Shown: positions 1 through 5,255, counted from the stretch's first letter. The stretch is 5,255 nt of DNA from Nocardioides sp. (GCA_029264225.1 JARICB010000375.1:1-5255), one strand, 5' to 3'. Notes: generated by a model from the letters alone, not told the origin. Numbers and translations: made by a program.

Positions 1-921
1 GACGGCTGGTGCATTGTGCAGACCCGTGAGCGGGCCGTCGTGGTCCTGCGACTCGTAGGATGGCGTCCTCCAGAACTTGCGCCGCACGGTGATGTTCGCA
101 TCCCCGTCCGAACGCCAACGGTTCTTCACCGGCAGCATCGGGTCGAGTTCCGCCACATAGATCGTCAGCGAAGCCGGTCGAAGCAACTCGTCGGCGGCAA
201 GCTCCCCGGACAGCGCCGGACCTCCCGAGAAGACTGGATCCTCACCGTCGACCTTCCTGAACTCGTCGACCGAGCCACGGTAGGTAGCCAGCGTGAGTTT
301 TTGACCCAGTCCCTGCGGGAACGACGCAACCCAAAGGTCCAACAGTTCGGAGTCGCTTCTGTGGCCCCCCGGTCCGAATCCGGACTGACGGAACATCCTG
401 AGGGCGTCATTGGCTTGACCGAGTGAGACGCCTGCAGCCTCGGCGATCTCACGCTGCGGCATCTTCCACAACCTCGGCCACTGAAGCAACACAAAGGCGA
501 CCTGGGATCGCGCCGTGCTGAAGAGATTGCCGCCCTTCTCGCGCTCGGGCTGCGATGGATCGAAGCCAGAGCGACGACCCCGAACGTCGATGAGCACATC
601 ACCGAAGCGGATCGAAGCGTTGCCTGCCGCATCGATGAACTGGATCCCCGCGCGCCTGAAGCTGTCGGCAGAACGCGGCGACACGGAGGTCGCTCCGACG
701 AGTAGAGGGATTGATCCGCTCTCATGCATGCGAAACTGAGCGAGGTTGGAGAGCGTCGGGCGAGCTTTGAGTTGCATCGCATACACCTGGTGTGCGCCGC
801 CTCGCGACAACACTAGGCCCAGGTCGTAGCCGGCATCTTGCATCATGCGCGGCTGCTGCGCGTCGACGCTTAGCCCGTACTCCTCGAATCGAGGCAGCAG
901 TTCGGCCAGCAGGTCATTCAT
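1..921 (-). CDS. AbiEi-family type IV toxin-antitoxin transcriptional regulator (partial at the 3' end)
   Basis: Seen: from the ATG at 921 the frame stays open for 307 codons to the left edge, so the C-terminus is missing. The order of motifs matches the AbiEi_2-type antitoxins: an N-terminal domain with Asp33 and QLK (50-52), the hallmark GIQFIDAAGNASI (92-104), a winged-helix segment (about 153-182, REIAEAAGVSLGQANDALR), then a GGPALSGELAADELLRP stretch (233-249) followed by LTIYV (252-256). Known of the family: such proteins are antitoxins and autorepressors for AbiEii nucleotidyltransferase toxins, which are usually encoded directly downstream. That gene would lie left of base 1 and cannot be seen. 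Start choice: GGAG (928-931) sits six bases before the ATG. Codon use is less GC-biased than in the genes to the right (AAA, CAA, CTA and TTG codons occur), which fits horizontal acquisition. Family assignment is by motif recall, not by search. Confidence 0.82.
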   Translation of the reverse strand, partial: MNDLLAELLPRFEEYGLSVDAQQPRMMQDAGYDLGLVLSRGGAHQVYAMQLKARPTLSNLAQFRMHESGSIPLLVGATSVSPRSADSFRRAGIQFIDAAGNASIRFGDVLIDVRGRRSGFDPSQPEREKGGNLFSTARSQVAFVLLQWPRLWKMPQREIAEAAGVSLGQANDALRMFRQSGFGPGGHRSDSELLDLWVASFPQGLGQKLTLATYRGSVDEFRKVDGEDPVFSGGPALSGELAADELLRPASLTIYVAELDPMLPVKNRWRSDGDANITVRRKFWRTPSYESQDHDGPLTGLHNAPAV

Positions 922-927
922 GAGGCG

Positions 928-931
928 CTCC
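928..931 (-). promoter_or_regulatory. Ribosome binding site of the AbiEi-type gene
   Basis: GGAG on the minus strand, six bases before the ATG at 921. It supports that start. A second ATG at 917 is out of frame. Confidence 0.6.
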
Positions 932-999
932 GTTCAGTTCCGTCTGACGTTCAGATTACTCGAACGCGTTCAAAAACTGAACAGCTTGAACGTTTCAAG
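931..999. promoter_or_regulatory. Cluster of TTCAAG/CGTTCAG half-sites, probable operator
   Basis: Read on the plus strand: CGTTCAG at 931-937 and again at 948-954, the perfect palindrome GAACGCGTTC at 962-971, CTGAAC at 977-982, and the inverted repeat CTTGAA-CGT-TTCAAG at 985-999. The last overlaps the stop codon of the DUF3024 gene (995-997). Known of the family: AbiEi antitoxins bind inverted repeats in their own promoters and repress them. Inference: this cluster is where the gene product starting at 921 binds to regulate itself and its downstream partner. Confidence 0.5.
953..981 (-). promoter_or_regulatory. Candidate promoter of the AbiEi-type gene
   Basis: On the minus strand TTCAGT (981-976) and TAATCT (958-953) are separated by 17 bases. 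The -10 fits the TAnnnT pattern and the -35 is weak. Transcription would start near 946, giving a leader of about 25 bases that contains the GGAG site. A CGTTCAG copy (948-954) touches the -10 and a CTGAAC copy (977-982) covers the -35, so a protein bound to these repeats would block the promoter. This is inferred from sequence only. Confidence 0.35.
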
Positions 1000-1324
1000 C
1001 CCAGAAGCTCGGGTCGCCCGAGTCCTCGATGTGGTCGAGCAGAGCCTGGACGTTCTTTATCGGGCGTTTCCGCTTGTACTCGTGGAACTTGAGGTTGCGG
1101 TCGCGCCAGTAGATCGACCACAGCCCGGTCGTCTTGGTGTAGCGCAGGCGGACGATCGGGAACCGGGTGTGCTCGCCCACGCCATCCCAAGGTGGCCGGA
1201 CCTCGACGATGGTGACGTGCCGGTCCGCGACGTCAGCCTCGACCTTGAGTTCGTCCCAGAGGTGCTCCGGCACGCGCTCACGCGCCCACCGTCGGATCCG
1301 GTGAAGGTCGGTCTCAGGAAGCAT
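995..1324 (-). CDS. DUF3024 domain protein
   Basis: Seen: 109 residues from the ATG at 1324. The whole protein is one DUF3024-like domain: RIRRWARERVPEHL (9-22), TIVEVRPPW (38-46), VRLRY (58-62), TGLWSIYWRDRNLKFHEY (66-83) and a C-terminal FWA. It has no signal peptide or membrane segment, so it should be cytosolic. DUF3024 has no established biochemical role that I know of; its conserved Trp, Arg and Tyr residues suggest a compact beta-rich fold, but that is inference. Start: GGGG (1331-1334) lies six bases before the ATG. A TTG at 1330 is in frame but abuts that same GGGG, so it is less likely. The gene lies 73 bases upstream of the AbiEi-type gene on the same strand and may be transcribed into it. 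Its upstream spacer carries 11-bp repeats 39-73 bases before the ATG. Confidence 0.82.
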   Translation of the reverse strand: MLPETDLHRIRRWARERVPEHLWDELKVEADVADRHVTIVEVRPPWDGVGEHTRFPIVRLRYTKTTGLWSIYWRDRNLKFHEYKRKRPIKNVQALLDHIEDSGDPSFWA

Positions 1325-1356
1325 GAGCAACCCCGGTCATCGGTGGCTCCCGTCGA

Positions 1357-1435
1357 GATCTGGCGGACTTTTTGCGGACCAGATGCGGACTTCTTGCCCC
1401 TACACCTCGTCTGACCTGCGCAAACGCGCCAGATC
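1357..1435. repeat. 9-bp inverted repeat flanking the accessory/core junction
   Basis: GATCTGGCG at 1357-1365 is the exact reverse complement of CGCCAGATC at 1427-1435, with 61 bases between the arms. A partial third copy, CCAGAT, is at 1379-1384. The right arm overlaps the first two bases of the menB stop triplet (1434-1436 on the plus strand). The arms are too far apart for a normal terminator hairpin. Chance occurrence in a stretch this short is unlikely but not excluded. Confidence 0.45.
1363..1397. repeat. Three tandem 11-bp GCGGAC-N5 direct repeats
   Basis: GCGGAC begins at 1363, 1374 and 1385, an exact 11-bp period. The outer two units read GCGGACTTTTTGC and GCGGACTTCTTGC, one mismatch in 13. 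The middle unit differs after GCGGAC and contributes CCAGAT (1379-1384). A spacing of about one helical turn puts the repeats on one DNA face, as in binding sites for a cooperating protein. They lie between the DUF3024 start and the menB stop. They could be operator sites for the DUF3024 gene or recombinase arm-type sites left at an integration junction; the sequence does not decide. Confidence 0.6.
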
Positions 1436-2369
1436 AGTAGTACCAGGGGAACGGCGACCAGTCCGGCTCGCGCTTCTCCAGGAACTGGTCGCGGCCCTCT
1501 TGGGCCTCCTCGGTCATGTAGGCCAGCCGGGTCGTCTCGCCAGCGAAGAGTTGCTGGCCGACGAGGCCGTCATCGAGCAGGTTGAAGGAGTACTTCAGCA
1601 TCCGCTGCGCGGTGGGCGACTTGCCGTTGATCTTGGCGCCCCACTCGAGTGCGGTCGCCTCGAGGTCGGCATGGTCCACGACCCGGTTGACCGCACCCAT
1701 GCGGTGCATCGTCTCGGCGTCGTACTCCTCGCCGAGGAAGAAGATCTCGCGGGCAAACTTCTGCCCCACCTGGCGGGCAAGGTAGGCCGAGCCGTAACCG
1801 CCGTCGAACGAGCCGACGTCGGCGTCGGTCTGCTTGAAGCGAGCGTGCTCACGGCTGGCCAGCGTCAGGTCGGCGACCGCGTGCAGGCTGTGGCCGCCGC
1901 CGGCCGCCCAGCCGGGGACGACGCAGATGACCACCTTCGGCATGAACCGGATCAGTCGCTGGCACTCCAAGATGTGTAGCCGCGCCAGCTTGGCCTTGTC
2001 GATCGGGTTCGGGGGAGCGCCTGCGTCTTCGTGTCCGTCGGTCTCGTACTGGTAGCCGGCCCGGCCGCGGACGCGCTGGTCACCGCCGGTGCAGAACGAC
2101 CACTTGCCGTTCTTGGCGCTCGGACCGTTGCCGGTCAGCAGTACGCAGCCGACGTCCGCGCTCATCCGCGCGTGATCGAGGGTGCGGAGCAGTTCATCGA
2201 CGGTGTGCGGTCGAAACGCGTTGAGTACGTCGGGGCGATCGAAGGCGATGCGGACGGTGCCGTGGGCCTTCGCCCGGTGATAGGTCAGGTCGGTCAGGTC
2301 CTCGAACCCGGGGACCACCTCCCACGCGTGGGGGTCGAAGGTTTCGCTGACTCCATCGATCGCACTCAT
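1434..2369 (-). CDS. menB: 1,4-dihydroxy-2-naphthoyl-CoA synthase
   Basis: MenB closes the second ring of the naphthoquinone, converting o-succinylbenzoyl-CoA to 1,4-dihydroxy-2-naphthoyl-CoA in cytosolic menaquinone synthesis. The 311-residue protein is a full-length crotonase-fold enzyme of the actinobacterial type (the Mycobacterium tuberculosis enzyme is about 314). Visible motifs: FDRPDVLNAFRP (43-54), FCTGGDQRVRG (92-102), the oxyanion-hole segment GWAAGGGHSL (153-162), and QTDADVGSFDGGYGS (180-194), then KSPTA (250-254) and a C-terminal PFPWYY. By a constant offset of three, Asp182, Ser187, Asp189 and Tyr284 match residues I recall as Asp185, Ser190, Asp192 and Tyr287 in the M. tuberculosis enzyme, so the active site looks intact. 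The C-terminal Tyr normally reaches a neighbouring subunit in the hexamer. No Shine-Dalgarno precedes the ATG; see the leaderless promoter entry. It is divergent from the F420-reductase gene. No other men gene is in view. Confidence 0.96.
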   Translation of the reverse strand: MSAIDGVSETFDPHAWEVVPGFEDLTDLTYHRAKAHGTVRIAFDRPDVLNAFRPHTVDELLRTLDHARMSADVGCVLLTGNGPSAKNGKWSFCTGGDQRVRGRAGYQYETDGHEDAGAPPNPIDKAKLARLHILECQRLIRFMPKVVICVVPGWAAGGGHSLHAVADLTLASREHARFKQTDADVGSFDGGYGSAYLARQVGQKFAREIFFLGEEYDAETMHRMGAVNRVVDHADLEATALEWGAKINGKSPTAQRMLKYSFNLLDDGLVGQQLFAGETTRLAYMTEEAQEGRDQFLEKREPDWSPFPWYY

Positions 2370-2376
2370 GTCGCGG

Positions 2377-2406
2377 ACTGTAGCGGGGGCTGGAATCGGG
2401 CGTCGA
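2377..2406 (-). promoter_or_regulatory. Candidate leaderless promoter of menB
   Basis: On the minus strand TACAGT (2382-2377) fits the actinobacterial TAnnnT -10 and ends seven bases before the menB ATG at 2369, so transcription could start at or next to the start codon. TCGACG (2406-2401), 18 bases further upstream, matches TTGACA at four of six positions. No purine-rich Shine-Dalgarno lies between them and the ATG. Supported by pattern only. Confidence 0.4.
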
Positions 2407-2426
2407 TGCGTGGTGTGGTGTCAGGT

Positions 2427-2867
2427 ATGACCCTCACTGGTGAATACGAACCGAGCGCGACCGAGTGGGTGCGCGAAAACGTGGCCGAGTATGAGGCGAG
2501 CAATGGCGAGAAGGGCGGCACCCTGCCCGGGACGCCGTACCCGGTCGTCGTGATCACCTCCGTCGGCTCGAAGTCCGGCAAGCTCCGCAAGAACCCGGTC
2601 ATGCGGGTCGAGCATGACGGTGCCTATCTGGCGGTGGCCTCCAAGGGCGGCGCGCCGCAGGACCCGTCGTGGGTGGCCAACTTTCGCGACCACCCGGAGG
2701 TCGACCTCCAGGATCGTGGCGAGAAGCACACCTACCGGGTGCGCGAGCTCAGCGGCGAGGAGCGCGCCGAGTGGTGGCAACGGGCAGTCGAGACCTGGTC
2801 GACCTACGCCGACTATGCGACCAAGACCGACCGGGAGATCCCACTCTTCCTGCTGGAACGCGCCTGA
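2427..2867 (+). CDS. Nitroreductase family deazaflavin (F420)-dependent oxidoreductase, DUF385/Ddn type
   Basis: Seen: 146 residues with the layout of the DUF385/Ddn family. It opens GEYEPSATEWVRENVAEYE (5-23), a typical start for these proteins. It continues with PVVVITSVGSKSGKLRKNP (39-57) and VMRVEHDGAYLAVASKGGAP (58-77), which form the split-barrel core and the Lys/Arg-rich cradle for the F420 phosphates. It then has the WVANFRDHPEVDLQD block (82-96) and YADYATKTDREIPLFLLE (127-144), whose tyrosines sit where Ddn has its substrate-facing tyrosines. Known of the family: F420H2-dependent reduction of quinones, nitroimidazoles and other electrophiles. The exact substrate here is unknown. Start: the ATG at 2427 begins the family-typical sequence. 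The frame is open further upstream, with another ATG at 2406, but the ribosome site before either is weak. The gene is divergent from menB and ends six bases from the ACT gene's stop. Confidence 0.9.
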   Translation: MTLTGEYEPSATEWVRENVAEYEASNGEKGGTLPGTPYPVVVITSVGSKSGKLRKNPVMRVEHDGAYLAVASKGGAPQDPSWVANFRDHPEVDLQDRGEKHTYRVRELSGEERAEWWQRAVETWSTYADYATKTDREIPLFLLERA

Positions 2868-2873
2868 GTCGGA

Positions 2874-3473
2874 TCAACCGCCGCTGATCGTGCTCGCCAA
2901 CCCGAGCAGGTGCCCCAGCCGCGCCAGCTCGGAGTCGAGGAACGCCGGCCCGCCGCGTCGCCCGATCACCACCAGGTCACCGCTGATCGGTGCACCGCAG
3001 AGCACGGTCACATTGTCGTCGGGGAGCCGGGTAGGACGCTCAAGATCGACCCACGGCACTACGGCGGGGGCAGCCTCGGTCGCACACACCACGCTGGCGT
3101 CGCGCCGAATGCGCATGCCCCAGTCGACCCGGAAGGTCACCGGCAAGAGTTGGATCACCCGGTCCAACGCCTCGCTCGGATGAGCGGTCAACTCCTCCAC
3201 CACCTCGAGGTCGAGGAACAGGTGGCCGCCGGCCGCGTAGCGACTGATCCACAACACCTCCACGCCCTCGATGGCCGTGCACGCCGAGACGATGGAGTCG
3301 GGCATGGCGCCGGGAGCCATCTCGAGGAGCACGTCGTCGACGGCGATGCCGTTGCCGCTCTTCTCGACGATCTCGATCGCCTCGATGTCGCCACCTGCAG
3401 CGCCGATCACGGTGGCGAGACGCCCCAACGAGCCCGGTACGTCGGGCAAGGAGACGCGCAGCAAGAAGGCCAT
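2874..3473 (-). CDS. ACT domain-containing protein
   Basis: Seen: 199 residues. Residues 4-77 form a typical ACT domain: VSLPDVPGSLGRLATVIGAAGGDIEAIEIVE (7-37 region), with the Asp11-Val-Pro-Gly14 turn that usually contacts the ligand in amino-acid-sensing ACT domains. The remainder (about 95-199) is not a second ACT domain. Its end, VVIGRRGGPAFLDSELARLG, resembles the last strand and helix of a GAF-like domain, suggesting an ACT plus degenerate GAF-like sensor. No catalytic domain is attached, so it is probably a small-molecule-binding regulator; ligand and target are unknown. The gene starts 47 bases after the recD stop on the same strand and could be co-transcribed. It is tail-to-tail with the F420-reductase gene (six-base gap). 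The ATG at 3473 lacks a well-spaced Shine-Dalgarno. Confidence 0.85.
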   Translation of the reverse strand: MAFLLRVSLPDVPGSLGRLATVIGAAGGDIEAIEIVEKSGNGIAVDDVLLEMAPGAMPDSIVSACTAIEGVEVLWISRYAAGGHLFLDLEVVEELTAHPSEALDRVIQLLPVTFRVDWGMRIRRDASVVCATEAAPAVVPWVDLERPTRLPDDNVTVLCGAPISGDLVVIGRRGGPAFLDSELARLGHLLGLASTISGG

Positions 3474-3479
3474 CCCTGC

Positions 3480-3485
3480 AGGTTA
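3480..3485 (-). promoter_or_regulatory. Candidate -10 hexamer for leaderless ACT-gene transcription
   Basis: TAACCT on the minus strand fits TAnnnT and ends six bases before the ATG at 3473. The only purine-rich stretch (AGGG) directly abuts the ATG and is badly placed for ribosome binding. No good -35 is visible. The gene may instead be read through from recD. Confidence 0.3.
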
Positions 3486-3520
3486 GTCGCGAAGCGAGTC
3501 CCCCAACGCACGTCTCGTTG

Positions 3521-5255
3521 TCAGGGCTGGTCGGCGAGGCGTGCCCGCAGCCCACTGGCGCGCTGCGCCTGTCGGCCGATAGCGGCCCGGATCGCTGACT
3601 CCGGGCCGATGATGCGCACCTTGGTGCGAGCGCGGGTCACGGCGGTGTAGAACAACTCGCGCGTCAGCAGTCGCGAGTCCTCATCCGGCAACAGCACCGT
3701 CACCACGTCAGCCTGGCTGCCCTGGCTCTTGTGGATGGTCATCGCATGCATCGTCTCCGCGTCACCGAGCCGGGAGGGGGCGAGGTCGAGGTGGCCCTCA
3801 CCGCTGGCCACCGCGACCCGCCGACCATTGGTCGAGTCGACGACGACGCCTACGTCACCGTTGTAGATCCCGAGCGCGTAGTCATTGGCCGTTACCAGGA
3901 TCGGCCGGCCGAGGTAGGCGCGTTCGTACAAAGGGTCACCGGTCTCCAGCGTCAGCCACTGCTCGACCCGGCGATTCCAGTGCCGCACGCCGTAAGGACC
4001 GTCGCGGTGGGCACACAGCAACCGGTGCCGGTCGAGCGCGGCCAGCGCCTTGACGGGGTCGCCGGCCGCCGCTGCATCACGCACGGCCAGCGCCGCCGGC
4101 AGGCTGGTGGCCCGGATCGCGGACGCGGGGTCGCTCAGTTGCACCCATTCGACGGCGTCGTGACCCTGAGCAAGGACGGCGAGCGCGGCGTCGCCATCAC
4201 CGGCTCGCAGTGCCTCGGCGAGCGCACGGATCTCCGGTCCGAAGCGATGGGTGGTCTGCAACGCCGCGACCGGAGTGTCGGCGCGGCCCGCATATCCGCG
4301 CACGAGGTCGGTCAGCACCGCGCCGGCGTCGACGGAGGAGAGTTGGTCGGGGTCGCCGACGAAGACGAGCCGCGCATCGGGGCGTACGGCTTCGAGCAGT
4401 CGCGCCATCATCGTCAGCGAGACCATCGACGCCTCGTCGACCACGATCAGGTCGTGGGGCAGTCGATTGCCGCGATGGTGGCGAAACCGGGTCGAGTTCC
4501 CCGGGTGCTGGCGCAGCAGACGGTGCAGGGTCATCGCCGAGACACCGCTCAACCGCTCCCGGTCGGCGGGGGAGAAGTCGGCGGCCGACCTGCGTACCGA
4601 CTCCTCGAGCCGGGCCGCGGCCTTGCCGGTTGGCGCGGCCAGGGCGATCCGGATCTGGTCGCCACGGGCGTGCGCCTGCTCGTGCAGTGCAATGAGCAGC
4701 CCCGCGACGGCGGTGGTCTTGCCGGTGCCCGGACCGCCGGTGATGACCGTGGTCCACTGACTGGCCGCGAGTTGGCAGGCGAGGCGTTGCTCCTCATAAC
4801 CCGGGTCGGGGAAGGCCCGCGCGAGCGATGAATCGAGCAACGCAGCATCGAGGGGTGGAACGGTGGCGCTGCGCGCGGTCAGGTCGTCGAGGACCTGGGT
4901 CTCCTGCTCGTAGTAGCGGTCGAGGTAGAGCAGCCCGTGCTCCCAGTGCAGCACGCCCAGACCGAGCAACGGGCTGGCCCCGACCGCGGCTGTCCAGACG
5001 TCGTGTGCGGGCCAGGGCAGGTCGACGTCGTCGAGCTGATCGTGGACGCTGGACAGCTCGAGACACACCGATCCGCTCCGGATCGCCCGGGCGGCGAGGG
5101 CGATGGCAAGCAACACCGACGCGTCGGTCTCGGCACCGAGCCGCCCCAGGGCGGTGGCGATGTGGACGTCGGCAGCGGTGAGCACGCCGGCGCGGTTGAA
5201 CGTCGCCAACAGGGGCGGCGCGGACAGTGCCAGGTCACGGTCGAAGGCGTCGATC
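3521..5255 (-). CDS. recD: RecBCD exonuclease V alpha subunit, RecD helicase (partial at the 5' end)
   Basis: RecD is the 5'-to-3' superfamily 1B helicase motor of RecBCD, which processes double-strand ends for recombination and degrades linear DNA. Seen: 577 codons from the right edge to the TGA at 3521. Counting from a TTG at 5209, the motifs in order are: Walker A GGPGTGKTT (158-166, bases 4712-4738), motif Ia APTGKAAARL (192-201), Walker B VVDEASM (256-262), motif III FVGDPDQLSSV (283-293), motif IV THRFGPEI (320-327), motif V AMTIHKSQGS (489-498) and motif VI YTAVTRAR (521-528). All key residues are present, so the motor looks functional. The TTG at 5209 is not the true start: the frame stays open to base 5255, and the added residues (DLALSAPPLL before ATFNRAGVLTAADVH) look like ordinary RecD N-terminus. 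The true start should lie a short way beyond the edge, with recB and recC probably upstream. Confidence 0.95.
   Translation of the reverse strand, partial: IDAFDRDLALSAPPLLATFNRAGVLTAADVHIATALGRLGAETDASVLLAIALAARAIRSGSVCLELSSVHDQLDDVDLPWPAHDVWTAAVGASPLLGLGVLHWEHGLLYLDRYYEQETQVLDDLTARSATVPPLDAALLDSSLARAFPDPGYEEQRLACQLAASQWTTVITGGPGTGKTTAVAGLLIALHEQAHARGDQIRIALAAPTGKAAARLEESVRRSAADFSPADRERLSGVSAMTLHRLLRQHPGNSTRFRHHRGNRLPHDLIVVDEASMVSLTMMARLLEAVRPDARLVFVGDPDQLSSVDAGAVLTDLVRGYAGRADTPVAALQTTHRFGPEIRALAEALRAGDGDAALAVLAQGHDAVEWVQLSDPASAIRATSLPAALAVRDAAAAGDPVKALAALDRHRLLCAHRDGPYGVRHWNRRVEQWLTLETGDPLYERAYLGRPILVTANDYALGIYNGDVGVVVDSTNGRRVAVASGEGHLDLAPSRLGDAETMHAMTIHKSQGSQADVVTVLLPDEDSRLLTRELFYTAVTRARTKVRIIGPESAIRAAIGRQAQRASGLRARLADQP

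Noticed and set aside
165..782. Minus-strand 205-codon open frame inside the AbiEi-type gene
   Set aside because: It is in a different frame from the AbiEi-type protein, is Ser/Arg/Cys-rich and has no motifs, whereas the overlapping frame from 921 carries the family signatures and a ribosome site.
845..1414. Plus-strand open frame of 189 codons across the DUF3024 gene and the operator spacer
   Set aside because: It is antisense to a recognisable DUF3024 protein, crosses the regulatory spacer and has no recognisable domain.
1416..1432. Hairpin CTGCGC-AAAC-GCG(C)CAG just after the menB stop as a terminator
   Set aside because: The stem is only six pairs with a bulge, and no U-tract follows on the minus-strand transcript, so intrinsic termination is not supported.
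2031..2426. Upstream extension of the F420-reductase frame, which stays open back to 2031
   Set aside because: The extension lies opposite the conserved MenB coding sequence and has no family similarity. The reductase family begins at the residues encoded from 2427.
2872..2889. Inverted repeat GATCA...TGATC between the convergent stops as a bidirectional terminator
   Set aside because: The arms are only five bases, lie mostly within the ACT coding end, and there is no T-tract on either side.
3485..3499. Hairpin AGTCGC-GAA-GCGAGT between recD and the ACT gene as a terminator
   Set aside because: The stem is six positions with one mismatch, there is no following U-tract, and it overlaps the candidate -10 region.
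3731..4831. A 366-codon open frame on the plus strand opposite recD
   Set aside because: The opposite strand encodes RecD with all helicase motifs in order. The antisense frame is low-complexity, rich in Arg, Gly and Val, and is an expected by-product of high-GC codon use.

Overview
The window looks like the chromosome of a high-GC actinobacterium. It encodes an actinobacterial-type MenB (menaquinone synthesis), a DUF385/Ddn-type F420-dependent oxidoreductase and a RecBCD-type RecD, and G/C strongly dominates third codon positions. A Nocardioides-like or related lineage is a reasonable guess, but the sequence alone does not settle the genus.

The left ~1.3 kb looks accessory. It holds two minus-strand genes: a DUF3024 protein (995-1324), then, 73 bases downstream, an AbiEi-type (AbiEi_2-like) type IV toxin-antitoxin regulator (921 down through base 1). 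The second gene runs off the left edge, so its expected nucleotidyltransferase toxin partner would lie outside the window. The 73-bp gap between them is AT-richer and packed with TTCAAG/CGTTCAG-type half-sites around a plausible promoter, which looks like an autoregulatory operator region.

Bases 1325-1433 carry no gene. They hold three 11-bp-spaced GCGGAC repeats and one arm of a 9-bp inverted repeat whose other arm overlaps the menB stop codon. This is the likely junction between accessory and core DNA.

The right ~3.8 kb looks like core chromosome: menB (minus, 1434-2369), a divergent F420-dependent reductase gene (plus, 2427-2867), an ACT-domain protein gene (minus, 2874-3473, tail-to-tail with the reductase) and recD (minus, from 3521 past the right edge). 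menB and the reductase share a 57-bp divergent spacer. Some relatives of this reductase reduce menaquinone, so the pairing may be functional. menB and the ACT gene both lack a clear Shine-Dalgarno and have a TAnnnT hexamer 6-7 bases before the ATG, the pattern of leaderless actinobacterial mRNAs.

No gene-free stretch exceeds 300 bases. The gaps are 922-994, 1325-1433, 2370-2426, 2868-2873 and 3474-3520. I saw no tRNA, rRNA, CRISPR array, insertion sequence or riboswitch.
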